A stretch of DNA of 64,000 bases from Epinephelus fuscoguttatus (taxonomy: Eukaryota > Chordata > Actinopteri > Perciformes > Serranidae): the NCBI RefSeq assembly GCF_011397635.1, contig NC_064755.1, positions 20,567,282 through 20,631,281 of the forward strand, written 5' to 3'. A program made the translations under genes and the position numbers. Shown one piece after another: positions 48,701 to 58,733 of the stretch. Position 1 is the first letter of the stretch. Each line of letters opens with the position of its first letter. The notes under the pieces are model-generated. The model made no database searches. It was not told the DNA's origin and saw nothing but the letters and a program-made list of their open reading frames with translations.

Positions 48701-51700
48701 AAGAATCTACCACACCTGAACGAAACCAACCAATCAGAGACAGTGTCAGTCACTGCTTGTGTACATGCTGCACACACAGCAAAGACAAGTTCACAGAAGA
48801 AGACCGATAATGGTCGCTCTTTCCATCGTCAGTCCTCTTCTGTGAACTTGTCTTTGCCATGTACGCTCTTGTTGACAAAAGGAGAGATGGGCAGTTTTCT
48901 CAGCAATTATGTTTGCAAAGCTTCTGCTGAAGCCGCATGTTGAATAAAGTGAGCTTAACTGAGTGAGCGGGGATTAACAGCTGGATTGTAGACTTCTCCT
49001 GGCTCTGATTGGTTGTTTTGATTCAGGTGCAATCGATTCTTGCAAATGCCATTGGGAGCACTAGAAGGTGCCAGAGGAGCAGGATTTTTTTCACAGATTA
49101 TCTGTCTCATGTACTACTGTCAGGATATAGTCACAGTTTAAGCAAATATGACAAAACATTATATTTATGAAGTTTCTATCCATTCACAATTTTCTCTCTA
49201 TCCCACTTCCACCACTGTTCCTTCTCCCGGTTAGCCATCGTCGCTACATTCTCCTCCAGCCATTCATGTCGCTGCTGCCAGACTTTAAATCTGTTCTCCT
49301 CTCTGCTCCTGTCAGCTGTCATTTTAGACAGAATTGTCGCACCCTCCTCCACCCCATTCACCTCCAGTCACTTTATCCAGGCCAAGCCCAGGTCAAGCTC
49401 ATCAAAAGCCCACTCCTCTTCACATCCAGATCCTCAGCGCCCTCTTCATCTCATCACCACCACCACCACCACCACCACCAGCATCTACACTCCACAGGGG
49501 GGATCCCTAATCTACTATGTCTTTACCACCCTCCTGCAATAGATGACGATGGGGTCTCATCGCCAAAGACTCTTCACATTTCTCATACTTATGTGCCCAT
49601 ATAAGTCAGAACGAGTCTTTCCTGATTGAAATAAAAGTTACCTATTGTAGCTTTAAGTGCATGTTTCACATTATGATTATTATATACAGGTATTTAATTA
49701 TGGACAATTAGTTAGTTGTTTATTAAGAAATGCGAACTATAGATGCCAAAGGATGCAAAAGGACGATGCAACCCTGAAGGCGATCCTGCACCTTTCCACT
49801 TTGATTTCTTTAATCAGTTATGTTGCAGAACTTTAAATTATCAATTTCTCTCAGCTAAACTACAAAACAGTCCTAATTGATGTTTTCACACCCCTTGGAA
49901 GTTACCATGTTTTATTGTCTCGCAACATTGAGTCAAGTCAGATTTCAGTTGACGCCCTGTAATGTCAAAGTGAAATCAGATCTCTCCAAACATCATATAA
50001 TGTCCAACAGGAGTGTTACACTGTATGTTACATCGATTCGGTGTAAAGTGTTTGCTGACTGATCATGAGGCGGTAAATTAATAGCTGCAGGGGATCAGAG
50101 CAAAGCTTCATTTAAATCTCTGCCCCATAAACTATCTGTGCAGGGCCCTGGGGGCTGTAGAAACACCGGTAGCCGTCTCATTGACACAAATGCACACAAC
50201 ACACACACATGCATGCGCAATTTCACACTAACGCTGAGTGAAACACGTAGGCACTTCCACGTACGCAGTTACTCACGCACACACACTCGCAGCCAAAAGG
50301 CTTTTCAAAAACCACTGGATCAGCAGTCGCCTTTTTGTATGAAAACAAAAGGGCTCAGCAGAGGAGGTTAATGACCCCAACAGACACCACACACCTCAGT
50401 GCGAGCTCAGAGCGGGGGACGAGCTTTGACTGTGCACGTAAACATCAGCTTAAACTGATCAACACCTGATGACAATTCAACTAAGATACTGTTGACAGAT
50501 ATTATACTCATATTAAATTGTTTGTTGTTTGTGAGTTGTTTATAATACTCTCGTCCTGCAGCTTTAGTATCATTTTCAATCTTTATTGCTGTTGTGTTAC
50601 AGACAGGATACTTCAACACTGATTACGGATTTCCAACAGTGTGATGACATTAAAACACACTGTGCGACCACTACATATTGTCAACATTAATTATTATGAG
50701 TAATTAAGAATAATACATTAACTAAATGAGTTATTGCAGTTCTTGTTTTTCATTTATAAAAGGATTTTGTTTGATGTAAAGCATAAAACTAAAACCTATT
50801 AGAACATTTGCACAGACCGTATTCTTTTATTGATTGTTTTTATTATTGTTGTTTGTTAGCTGAGTTGTTTATTTATGTTGGATTTCTCATTAATACGTTT
50901 GTATTTAATACAATGAATATAAAAGATAATTAATAATAAAATAGTAATTTTGGGAAGGTTGGGGGATGCCAGGGAAAACTTGGCCAAGGGTGCGGAATGT
51001 GCTAGGTCATGCACTGCTATTTTGTTTGTGATTTTACCTACATCTCTGATATAATTTCATATCTCTTGTTAATATAAAATTAATAAAATTCTGCTTCCAA
51101 CCATATTACACAGCTAAAATCCCAAATTTGATTATAATTTCATGTTTTATTGCTAGCTTGCCCATTGCTTATGCTGTAAAAGCTACTCATTAACCAGAGA
51201 CATGTTCCTTATTTACACAACAATAACTAACCCTACATGATATGCCAGCTACAGCAACTAGGATTTTTTAAATTATTATTTTATTTAAAATGTCCTTGAC
51301 CGGGAAAAGCGCCATTGAGATTAAAAATCTCCTTCACAAAGATGTCCTGGCCAAGGCAGGCAGCAGCACATACAACATGAAACAGTTACAGACAAAAACA
51401 GAATTCACCTCATACCAAGACATCAGGTAAACAAATCTTGGATCAGTTAGTCAGCTAGTTTTGAAATGATGCAAAGGCAGTTCGTGGATATCTGTGGATA
51501 TAATAATGTGTTGGGACTGAATATTTCACTGGATTTAGATCATCTGGACCTTTGAGTGTGTGAGAAATGAAATTGGAGCTGTGTTAAGTGTGTCAGTCTG
51601 GATAATATGAATCTGTGTATGATAACACTTTATATGTGAGTTATAACCGTTTGGTTTTTGTCCGACAGAAGCGTTTATTGAGCCTGCTGTGGTGGCTGTG

Positions 51701-54700
51701 TCTTGAAATGTTCAGTACTAATGGCACTACAAGGAGCATAGCTTTCCAATTACACATCATATGAGTAAACCAGTAAATCAATAACATATACAGCAGCTGT
51801 TTCACGTGTCATTATTGTCAAAAATCACCTTAGAAGGGCCCGAAGGCAGGCCATTGCATTTGTGACAGTTTCACATTATAAATAAGGACATGCCAGTGAT
51901 AAGGTCTGTGGATGGACAATACAGGCAAGTCAGCCTGAGCATATAGGAGGCAATGGTGAGTGAGGGCCTTGAGATTTGTGTTGACCCTCAATGCTTCATG
52001 GTATAGAGTATCTAAGGGGTGAAGACATTGAGAAGATGCATGCATATATAAAACATGACCACAGTCTAGTGTTGCATGGTATACCGGTACTAAAATAGTA
52101 CCGTGGTACTAGAGTATTCCAAACGGTACTATACTGCATTTGGAAAATACCGGTACTTTGAAACTGATTCAATTCATTAATTTAGTTAATTTATTTTACT
52201 CAATTATGCACACAAACACCTTTCTTGTTCCTATTGGAGCACAGATTGCACAAGTGGTGTGTATGACAACACCTGTATCAACATTCGCAGCTGGCGCATA
52301 AAAAAGACAAGAGAAAGTCTGCCTCACAAAGGGAGACAACACGAGACAACACAAACTTGGTGGAACATTTGAGTTACCAAATCGTGACGTCCGTACCGAG
52401 GTACTGACCGAACCATGATTTTTTTTTTTGGTACCGTTACACCCCTACTATTTATTGTTTGTATCCAAAAGAACTTTTCCTTAGGAAAAGTACTAAAGGG
52501 TATCGAAAAGTATCGAAATTCACATTGGTACCGAAACAAAGATTTTGGTATCGTGACAACACTACCACAGTCAATCACAAGCATTAAAGTAGCAGCAGTG
52601 AGTCTTCTTTTTTGCATCAAAAGAAAAGCAAGACTTGTGATGATAACACAAAGATTTAAAACACAGCATGCAACGATGTTGTGTTCCCTCAAATTAAAAA
52701 GGTTAAAATGGACAAAATACATTATTTTTCTGAGAACAAACAACTTTAACTCATCCTGTCTGGTATGTTTCTGCAGACCCGCTCCTGTACTGCTGGACCC
52801 CAGCTGACATGTAGAGGAAGTGACTGTAAACCAGGCATGCAGCCTGGATAGTTTACCACATGAAGTGTGACACATGCAATCAAAGCCCAGCACAGTGAAA
52901 ATGAGGGATGAGATCAGCATGGCATGTGATGTGAGACCATTTCATCATCCTCCAGTGCAATCAACAGTAATCAAAGTGACTTTTAGCGTATGTCAGCACA
53001 AGAGAAGAGAGACTGCGATGAAAAGCAACAGGGAGAGAGATAGATGAGGAGGAGGAGGAGGAGGAGGAGGAGGAGGAGGAGGAGGAAAGCAAATCTGTCA
53101 TGGAACAGCAAGTGCCTGCACCTTGTTTCTATAAATTGCAGCTGATAGGTCACTCAGTGTTTCGCACACAGTGTAACACTCAACCCCCAACAGCCCCCTT
53201 ACGACCCCACTCCCCCTATCAAATGTGGTCCTGAGATGGGCTGCCGTCACTAGGCAGACACGCTGTGATCTAGGACAACCCCTGCCCCCAGTGTATAACT
53301 TCCTCCATACTGACTCTGTCTTAATTACAGTAGGCTACTACACCAACTGTAAAAACCTTTGGTAGCATCAAATGAAAGTAAGATATGTTCTGGAAAATGC
53401 TTGCGCTTTTTTCATAGATACTGGTTCAGCACGCTTAAGAGCTTATGTTAGCTGCAGGGTGAATCTAATGGGAGTCATATTCAAAACTTTGTCATGTCAG
53501 TGTGCATATAGGCCTTCTTGAAATTATCTGCATTGGCACCAATTTCAGGGGGGATGCAGGAGATATATCCTCCTAAATATTTAGAAAACCATAACTCAAT
53601 AAAAATAAGTCTTTGACACCCCCCCCCCCCCCCCCCAAAACAACCCTCCCACTTCATAAACACATGCCCTTGGCAGGCTGCATTTCATCTTAGTATCTGA
53701 GGTAACATTTGAGGGGTTGCATGTTGCCTCAGCAAAGGATTAGTGATCACAAAGACCTATGTTGATAAGGAAAGTCCCCTGTACAATAACTTCAGCTAAT
53801 GCCAGTGTATGTAAGAGAACGCAAATGGAGATGCAGCATTTTATAATGACAGATGGTATTTAAAGGCTCAGGTGCGTGACATACCGAGGTGGTACTCATG
53901 TTTGATTGCATGCAATATTAGACCTATGAAATGCATCTGCGGTTAAAGCACTATGTGACCAATTCAAATCTTGAAGGGTGGGCAAGTGATTTGGGGGTTT
54001 GCTAGTCTGGAAGAGTCGTGGACAAAAGCCCGATTACTGGTACAGTCTTCCTCAGTTTGTGCTACACATGGACTTTTAGAATTTAAAATATTGCACAGAC
54101 TTCACTTAACAAAAAAAAAAAGCTCTGTAAAATGTATCCAAATATTAGTCCAATCACCAGCCTCACTAGCCCAAATGTTCTGGCACTGCCTGACAGTCAC
54201 AACATACTGGCAAGATATTTTTCAGTTGCTAGAGTAGAGTTGTGGATCCTGATCCACTGACTGCACTCTTTGGTATTAAAGGTTCTGATCTTATGTTAAA
54301 CAGCTCCCAAAGTATGATATTTTTTGTAACCCTACAAGCATGTTGACTGATATAAGAAGCAAACACAGGCTCCTGCCCATTCTGCCCTTGTATAGGATTG
54401 GATGCACCACCTGCATTTGGGAAAGATTGAACTCTCCCTAAGAGGGTGTGCAAACAAATTCTGTCAGATCTAGCAATCCTTTATAGACCACTTTGGGAAA
54501 GATGCACCAACTTCTTCCCCTAACTAGCCCAGATCCCCCGTTTTTTAATTTAATTTTTTTCTATCCATTCATCCATTTTCATAACCGCTTATCCTCTTGA
54601 GGGTCGCGGGGGGCTGGAGCCTACCCCAGCTGACATTGGGCGAGAGGCAGGGTACATCCTGGACAGGTCCCCAGACTATCTGCAACCTAACCTAACCTGC

Positions 54701-55597
54701 ATGTCTTTGGACAGTGGGAGGAAGCCGGAGTACCCGGAGAAAACCAGAAGGGCCCCCTCCTGGAACCCTCTTGCTGATACAATACAAAAACCCACAATTG
54801 AGACAAACCTAATGGTAGCCACAAAGTAAGGACAAACATAAATACATGAAAATAAAAACAAACAAGAATCAGCAATAGTTGTAATCACAACCAGCACAAG
54901 TTTACAAAATGTAGTCCTTGATATGCTTATTCTGTTATATTTGATACCCCCATTCATCTAATGACTCTTGACCTTCTTTCAAGTATATTACTGTTATATT
55001 GTTTTAAATAGAACAATTAATTTTATGTGTAAATATTATATTTTGCTTTTTCTATACATGCATGACAATCACTCTATTTCTGATTGCTAACTTGTTGAAT
55101 ATTTTCAAATTTTTTTGTATCAGAAATTCTATTTTCAATCTTATATTACTGCCACTGTTTTACTTTGAAAACCCCAATAAATAAAATCTTAAAAGGGTGC
55201 AGGTCTGTCAGTGACAATATCTCAGCCAGCACCGTTTGTTCAGCCAGGACACAATGAGGATGCCTTGTCTGTGTGAATTATGAGTTATGTGGATTTCCTC
55301 CTGGACAGGAAATGAAAAGGATGGTCTCCTGCTGAGGGCTGGTTACTGTGAGTGCCAGCTTGTTGTTTAATAGGTCAGATATTTTGAGTTTCAGCCAAGT
55401 TATGTTCACCTCTGCTAATCACCTCAAATACAGACACTGTATTAAAGTGAAACTCAGTCATGTGTGTGACATGTCTGTGATAGTTCAGCTCATCTTACCT
55501 CGTCCTCTGTCTCGTTTTTAAAACACAAACACGCCGCTCTTCGCTTGAACCCTTCACCGTCGTACGTCCTGGTCTGGTTGGGCTTGAACTTCATCAT
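33793..55597 (-). CDS. NUDT4: Diphosphoinositol polyphosphate phosphohydrolase 2, complete
   Basis: The enzyme removes the beta-phosphate of inositol pyrophosphates (InsP7, InsP8) and hydrolyses diadenosine polyphosphates. Five exons join in frame: 55499-55597, 43422-43532, 39301-39345, 38926-39013, 33793-34019. The total is 570 bases: 189 codons plus TAG; human is 180-181 aa. The start MMKFKPNQTRTYD matches mammals. The Nudix box begins at the GGGMEPEEEPCGAAVREVYE run (residues 50-69) and completes as EAGV across the exon 2/3 junction; the metal-binding RE..EE residues are intact. KPVHAEYL follows at about residue 140. Gln86 is encoded by the first codon of exon 4. The C-terminal ~40 residues (Asn/Thr/Ser/Cys-rich, ending DRANR) diverge from human. 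Intron 1 is 11.9 kb and full of transposons. A DIPP1/NUDT3 identity is less likely given the neighbours. Confidence 0.95.
34290..34577 (+). repeat. Dispersed repeat with nuclear-receptor-like sites, T-tract end
   Basis: In NUDT4 intron 4. The text alternates 'ctgagttatg...cagtgac/tgacctttgacc' and resembles a fish repeat with 'gaggtcacagtgaccttgacc' units. It contains TGACCTTTGACCT at 34369-34381 (a perfect direct repeat of AGGTCA spaced by one) and AGGTCAcagTGACTT at 34487-34501. It ends near a T21 run at 34557-34577. Confidence 0.6.
34578..36880. other. NUDT4 intron 4, no recognised element
   Basis: AT-rich intron DNA without clear transposon, exon or RNA signals. One 'ctaacgttagcttaag' word occurs near 35639. 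Confidence 0.4.
36885..37030 (+). repeat. Dispersed teleost repeat fragment (ccaccaagtttcatgaaaat type)
   Basis: The text 'tgtatccgccccctgatttg gatcgg' followed by 'cccatccaccaagtttcatg aaaatcaggcaagtag' and 'aacatattcctccttgatgc aggtaa' matches the general pattern of a common fish repeat 3' region. It is short and non-coding. Confidence 0.5.
38030..38312 (+). repeat. Dispersed teleost repeat, same type as 1-205
   Basis: 'gattaatctcattatcaat', 'ctataaaatgtcaaaaaaat', a ~150-base middle with 'gaagcagaaccagaaaatg', and an end 'agtgggttattaaaatagttgcagattaat' follow the layout of the repeat at the window start. Flanking gattaat words mark both ends. Confidence 0.5.
39680..40388. mobile_element. 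~700-bp non-autonomous DNA element, NUDT4 intron 2
   Basis: The left end 'aaagggaaacttcagtaattt ttaacctgg' is mirrored imperfectly by the right end 'ccaggtttaatgtttcccc'. Next inward, 'gagagagaccgc' at about 39757 is mirrored by 'gcggtctctctc' at about 40291. The interior has no transposase. Target duplication not identified. Non-autonomous DNA-transposon derivative. Confidence 0.65.
40389..42651. other. NUDT4 intron 2, no firm feature
   Basis: AT-rich sequence with several chance open frames (for example 41689-42000) lacking any family motif. A pair 'catactacttactgactgtacact' (about 41063) and 'agtatgtagtgtagaatt' (about 41443) hints at an eroded repeat with inverted ends. Confidence 0.35.
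42652..42906 (+). mobile_element. MITE family M1, 5'-truncated copy
   Basis: Shares 'ctacagtggctgacatgaaaa', 'ctagagccagtgtctggttt', 'aacaaaaacacaacaattttt' and the right end 'cctaaatcctgcacgctggac c' with the full copy at 32675-33016. The left terminal repeat is missing. Confidence 0.7.
44040..44362 (-). mobile_element. MITE family M1, reversed copy in NUDT4 intron 1
   Basis: Reverse-complement of the 32675-33016 type: it starts near 'tttgcaggattttgggg', contains 'aattgttgtgttttcatt' and 'aaaccaaacactggctctac', and ends 'ctaaatcctacacagtagacc'. Both terminal repeats can be traced. Confidence 0.7.
44817..45580. mobile_element. hAT-like MITE remnant (tagggatgtcctgatcc type)
   Basis: The left end 'tagggatgtcctgatccaac' is a recognisable hAT-type terminus, followed by 'tccgatacagatattacagc' and 'ggccgataccgatccaagcg'. 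The right part has 'gcagtccgatccgatgccaa' and 'ggccaataccaatccgatag', but the matching terminal repeat is absent or decayed. No transposase. Confidence 0.6.
45687..46042 (+). repeat. Dispersed teleost repeat (cagctgacattgggc type), preceded by (ATTC)n
   Basis: An (ATTC)6 microsatellite at 45687-45710 leads into a high-copy fish repeat: 'ggctggagcctatcccagct', 'ttgggcaaaaggcggggtat', 'caaccattcacactcacatt', 'ggactgtgggagg', 'gggagaacatgcaaactccg', ending 'ctaaccattgcaccaccatg'. A shorter copy lies at 54561-54775. Confidence 0.75.
46043..47538. other. NUDT4 intron 1 segment, no recognised element
   Basis: Unremarkable AT-rich intron sequence; short open frames show no family features. Confidence 0.35.
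47547..48530. mobile_element. hAT-like non-autonomous transposon with perfect 8-bp target duplication
   Basis: Ends are tagggatgcaccga... and ...tcggtgcatcccta. The 8-bp sequence TTAGGAAG flanks both sides (47539-47546 and 48531-48538), the length made by hAT transposases. Subterminal regions are rich in 'ccgaatac/gaatattcggccgaat' words on both sides. No transposase ORF is seen. Text resembling another MITE ('gtcacggtaccaaaattgga', 'ttctgagtagtatcacaata') begins inside at about 47698, so the element may be nested. Confidence 0.9.
48546..49657. mobile_element. Foldback/MITE element with nested palindromes and an internal insertion
   Basis: The outer ends cttaaagctacagtaggtaa cttttattt and aaataaaagttacctattgt agctttaag are inverted and nearly identical. 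Inside, long arms (about 48600-48748 and 48998-49150) are inverted copies with 'ctatatcctgacagtagtac' and 'atggcatttgcaagaat'. In the centre a perfect 22-bp inverted repeat pairs 48779-48800 with 48836-48857. About 470 bases (49160-49627) between the right arm and the right end have no partner on the left and look like an insertion; they include a (CAC)n run at 49454-49480. Confidence 0.85.
49658..52066. other. NUDT4 intron 1 segment, no firm feature
   Basis: AT-rich DNA. Part of 51270-51400 and 51830-52066 resembles a dispersed fish repeat (e.g. 'gtcctggccaaggcaggcag cagca', 'ggaggcaatggtgagtgag') that continues after the MITE at 52067-52564, but I cannot name it. Confidence 0.35.
52067..52564. 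mobile_element. hAT-like MITE with perfect 8-bp target duplication
   Basis: The element runs from tagtgttgcatggtataccg to ...ggtatcgtgacaacacta and is flanked by CCACAGTC on both sides (52059-52066 and 52565-52572). Interior words such as 'accggtac' and 'ggtaccg' recur in both orientations. No transposase is present; the open frame across 52324-52920 on the minus strand crosses its boundary and is not a gene. Confidence 0.9.
53047..53087 (+). repeat. (GGA)n trinucleotide repeat
   Basis: About 13 uninterrupted AGG/GGA units in NUDT4 intron 1. A C18 homopolymer follows at 53619-53636. Both are likely length-variable. Confidence 0.9.
53971..55192 (+). mobile_element. L1/Tx1-like LINE 3' portion with an inserted repeat
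   Basis: 53971-54237 encodes the zinc-binding tail of ORF2 (HGLLEFKILHRLHL, then SPASLAQMFWHC, then TYWQDIF), homologous to 574-816. Frameshifted text continues to about 54530. A separate high-copy repeat occupies about 54561-54775. The LINE-like 3' end 'gaaaaccccaataaataaaa' occurs at about 55165-55190. The ORF has several breaks and the copy is dead. Joining the two parts as one element is inference. Confidence 0.6.
54561..54775 (+). repeat. Dispersed teleost repeat (cagctgacattgggc type)
   Basis: 'ccattttcataaccgcttat cctcttgagggtcgcg', 'ggctggagcctaccccagct', 'ttgggcgagaggcagggtac', 'gcatgtctttggacagtggg' and 'gaagccggagtacccgga' define a second copy of the family at 45687-46042, with its central ~90 bases deleted. 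Confidence 0.75.
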
Positions 55598-56110
55598 TTA
55601 TGTCTGCAGTCGTCGAGTGTGCGGGAAAATGTTAGGTTGGAAAAAAGGCGAAATTCTGTGTTGAAGCAAACGCTGAAGATAAAGCGGTGTGTCTAAAGAA
55701 ATACTGCCAACTTTACTCTTCTTCACGCGGTCCCAGTCTTAACGTGTGTACCGGGTTCATTCATTCCCGGGCAGCGTCAGACAGCTTGTGGTCGTATATT
55801 GCAGCTACCATGGTGGTTTAGTGCCGCTGTCAACATGCATGATTCAACAAACTCGCTCCCAGCTGTGGCCACTGAGCTGCTACCAGCTGACCTGAGAGCT
55901 GCGCAACAAGCTGTCCGTCCACTCCCACGTTACACCGAGTTTCATCATTAACGAGACGATTAATAAAACAAACACGGTCAAGAGTCTTCAAACAGCTGCC
56001 TGCTCCACGCGGGGCTGCGTCGTAATCATTGAAAACGGCGCGTGCGTGCGTAATGGCTTTCTCGGAACTGCAAATGCTGCTTTCAAGTGCCGCTGCTCTG
56101 GTGTTAGTTT
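55499..56110 (-). promoter_or_regulatory. CpG-rich NUDT4 promoter / first-exon region
   Basis: CpG dinucleotides are dense across NUDT4 exon 1 and upstream (cgccgctcttcgc, cgtcgtacgtcc, gtcgtcgagtgtgcggg, tcccgggcagcgtc, cacgcggggctgcgtcgta, ggcgcgtgcgtgcg), in contrast to the CpG-poor surroundings. This looks like a non-methylated island promoter. No TATA box is evident near the start codon. Confidence 0.65.
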
Positions 56111-56249
56111 GGAGATAATTTGAGCGCCTTTTCCTTTGAGATACAGACAAAGCAGCTCATTTTGAAACAGCAGTCGATGAGGGGGTTTTAAATCAGTTTT
56201 CCAGCAACCACAGGCTTCAAATGTCCTCCATCTTATATTTCCAAGATTC

Positions 56250-57790
56250 AAAATTCAAGAAGTGGGTTGTCATATGTACAGTAAAAATACAAACTCAAAA
56301 AAATGATTAAAAATAGTAATAAAATTTGAATGAAAGCCATATTTAAAGACAAAAAGATGATAAAGCAGAAACAAAGGACTAAGTTTAAAATCTGAGTTTA
56401 ATAATCAATAAACCTCTTTAAAATTCCTTCTTTTATCTCCCGTTTCATACATAGAAAGTAAATTATTTTAAAGGGGGGATTTTAGGGTGTCTGCCATGTC
56501 CACTTCTAGATAAAGGCCTATGGAAACAAAAGCAAACACACCCCAAACAAATACATAAATAGGCAAAAATACATTTATCTTCATTTTTAGTGAGGAAATA
56601 CATGCTGCCTAAACTGCTTTAACTCATGTATTTGGTTACTAAACTACAATTAATTAAAAAAAAAAGTTGGATTGGATGGATGACTAAGCTTCCCACAGTA
56701 AGTGAAGGAAGCATGAGGTCATTACCTGCAGTTTTAAGGTCAAATAAACACAACAACGTTGAGTTCACTGCAGCAGCCTGGTGTCAACACTTCTACTGTA
56801 AGTTTCAGTATGAAAGCACCTTGTAGTGAAGTATGTAATGTACTGCTGAGTGTAAATGTCACAAAGCTCAAGGCCTCCCTCTGCTGGATGAGGACGGTCT
56901 TTAAACCACAGGGTGTGTTCAAGGGTGAAAATGTTTAGAGGTGTTTAAAAATGACAGTGTCTGATTAGCTGTATGGCTTCAGCTCAGGTTGTTTCCAGCA
57001 AGTGCTTTTAAAAAGGGGAGGGCTTTAGTTAAAAAAAGAGAATCATTATGGATTTATGAATGATCCTGACCCACATCCAAAGCAGCACTATGGCTCTCAT
57101 GAGGATTTAAAGGTAGGCCTGCCATACCATCTCTGCAGAGATCATTACTGAAATGTCAGGGACATGGGAACATGCAGTCTACAGCTTTCCAGGTCACTAT
57201 GACAACTCTGAAGAGTCTTTTGAACTTTGTCTGACTGAACCAGATCCATGTGGCTGCAGAGGACATACAGCTACGGTTTATGTTCACTGTGTGAAGGCTA
57301 TAGTCGCCAGGTTTATAGAACAGTATGACTTTGCATTTAAGAATATTATTCAGTGCACAAGGGGAGAGTTGTAATTTCATGGTGCTCTAAATCAGCAACA
57401 CGTTAATATAGTAATATAATCTGTATAAAGATTTGCATGAAATAGATCGGAGCCCACAAAGGACATCTGGGGGACACCTCTAGTACCCAACAGAAAGTCA
57501 GACTGGGTCACCTCAACCCTCAGGCACTGCTGAAATAACAGTCCAATGGGAAGGACGGAGGAAACAACTGATGATTAAATAAAATGAGAATATTTAATTA
57601 GCTAAATAAATGTAGTTATAATGACCAGAAGTATGTTAATGAAATACTGCTACATTTAACCTGTTTTCATGTATACGGGGAAAATGAATATTTGATACAA
57701 ACTCAACAGGAGCTCCCAAATTACACAATCAGCTGCATAAATTGTTCTGAATATAATTAACTATTTAATTAGTGAACTAACAATTAGTCA
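56250..57790. other. Intergenic DNA between NUDT4 and UBE2N
   Basis: AT-rich DNA without firm features. 'aagattcaaaattcaagaag' at 56239-56260 resembles the head of a fish dispersed repeat. The open frames on both strands at 57153-57380 overlap each other and show no family motif. Confidence 0.35.
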
Positions 57791-58009
57791 CAATTCAATT
57801 ATTTTTTAGAATCATACATGTACACCATCTAGAATAAATGCACCTAAAAGTAAAGCTTCTACCTTTCTTGGTGGCTAAAAGACACAATTTAATCAAAGTA
57901 ATGTAAAATTTAGAGGTTCTTGTACTTTCCATGCATTTTATGTGATTTAATATTCCTATTTCACAGTACTGCTGAGGGAAATATTGCACTACAGTTAACT
58001 TGTGATTAC

Positions 58010-58530
58010 ACTGAACATATTAACATCAAAAGCAATACAGTGCACAAACACTGTTACAAGTTAAAGTTCTGCATTCAAAATGTTACCTAAGTAGAAGTCC
58101 ACAAGTATTAGCACTGAAATATGCTTTATAGATCATAAGTACAAGTCCTCATTATGCAGAATGGCCCAATTATCGATTTATTTATGTGTTCACTGCTTTA
58201 ATGTTGTAGCTGGTAAAGGTGAAGCTCAATTTATTTAACCTACTTTACATTGCTGGGTAGCTTGTGAATGTTCCCCTGGTATCTATATAGGCTTATCATA
58301 ATTTAATCTATACTAATACATCATAATTTATTTGTTGATATTTTGTTGTAATAATCTGAATCTGCAAAGTAACTAAAGCTGTCAGATAAATGTAACTGAG
58401 TATATAGTATAACTGAGAATATTTCTCTGAGATGTGAAGTAGAAGTATTAAGTAGCAAAAAATGGAAGTACCTAAAACTGTACTTAAGTACTTGAGTAAA
58501 TGTACTTGGTTACTTTATACCACTGATCAT
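58010..58530 (+). repeat. Dispersed teleost repeat (acttgagtaaatgtacttgg type)
   Basis: The segment ends with 'gtacttaagtacttgagtaa atgtacttggttactttata ccactg', which I recall as the 3' end of a widespread fish repeat. Upstream text with 'gttaaagttctgcattcaaa', 'aagtagaagtccacaagtat' and 'ttaatgttgtagctggtaaa' fits the same family. Confidence 0.65.
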
Positions 58531-58727
58531 ATCTGTTATGACCTCAAATTGAAGTCAAGATATAAAAAGGGATTCGGCGAGGTTACAAAATCCATGAATT
58601 TATAAGTCATAAAGGTGTGACCTGTCCACTCAACCTGTTGAGAGAATGTCTGACTGGACAAAGTAAGTGGCATACATAATGTACCATCAAGAATTACACA
58701 CAAACATCTATTTATTAATCAACAGAT

Positions 58728-58733
58728 TTTATT
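58728..58733 (-). terminator. Candidate UBE2N polyadenylation signal
   Basis: tttatt on the plus strand (AATAAA in the transcript), with a second at 58711-58716. It lies at the border between repeat-bearing intergenic DNA and repeat-free sequence, implying a 3' UTR of about 1.2 kb. Confidence 0.45.

Noticed and set aside
49167-49604. 145-codon frame with a His run
   Set aside because: The His run comes from a (CAC)n microsatellite; the frame lies in the insertion within a foldback transposon.
52324-52920. 198-codon open frame on the minus strand
   Set aside because: It starts in unrelated flank, runs through the right end of the hAT-like MITE (52067-52564), has biased Cys/Phe composition and no domain. 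A second frame on the opposite strand overlaps it.
57153-57380. Two overlapping frames on opposite strands
   Set aside because: Mirror frames of similar length with no family pattern in intergenic DNA; typical of chance.
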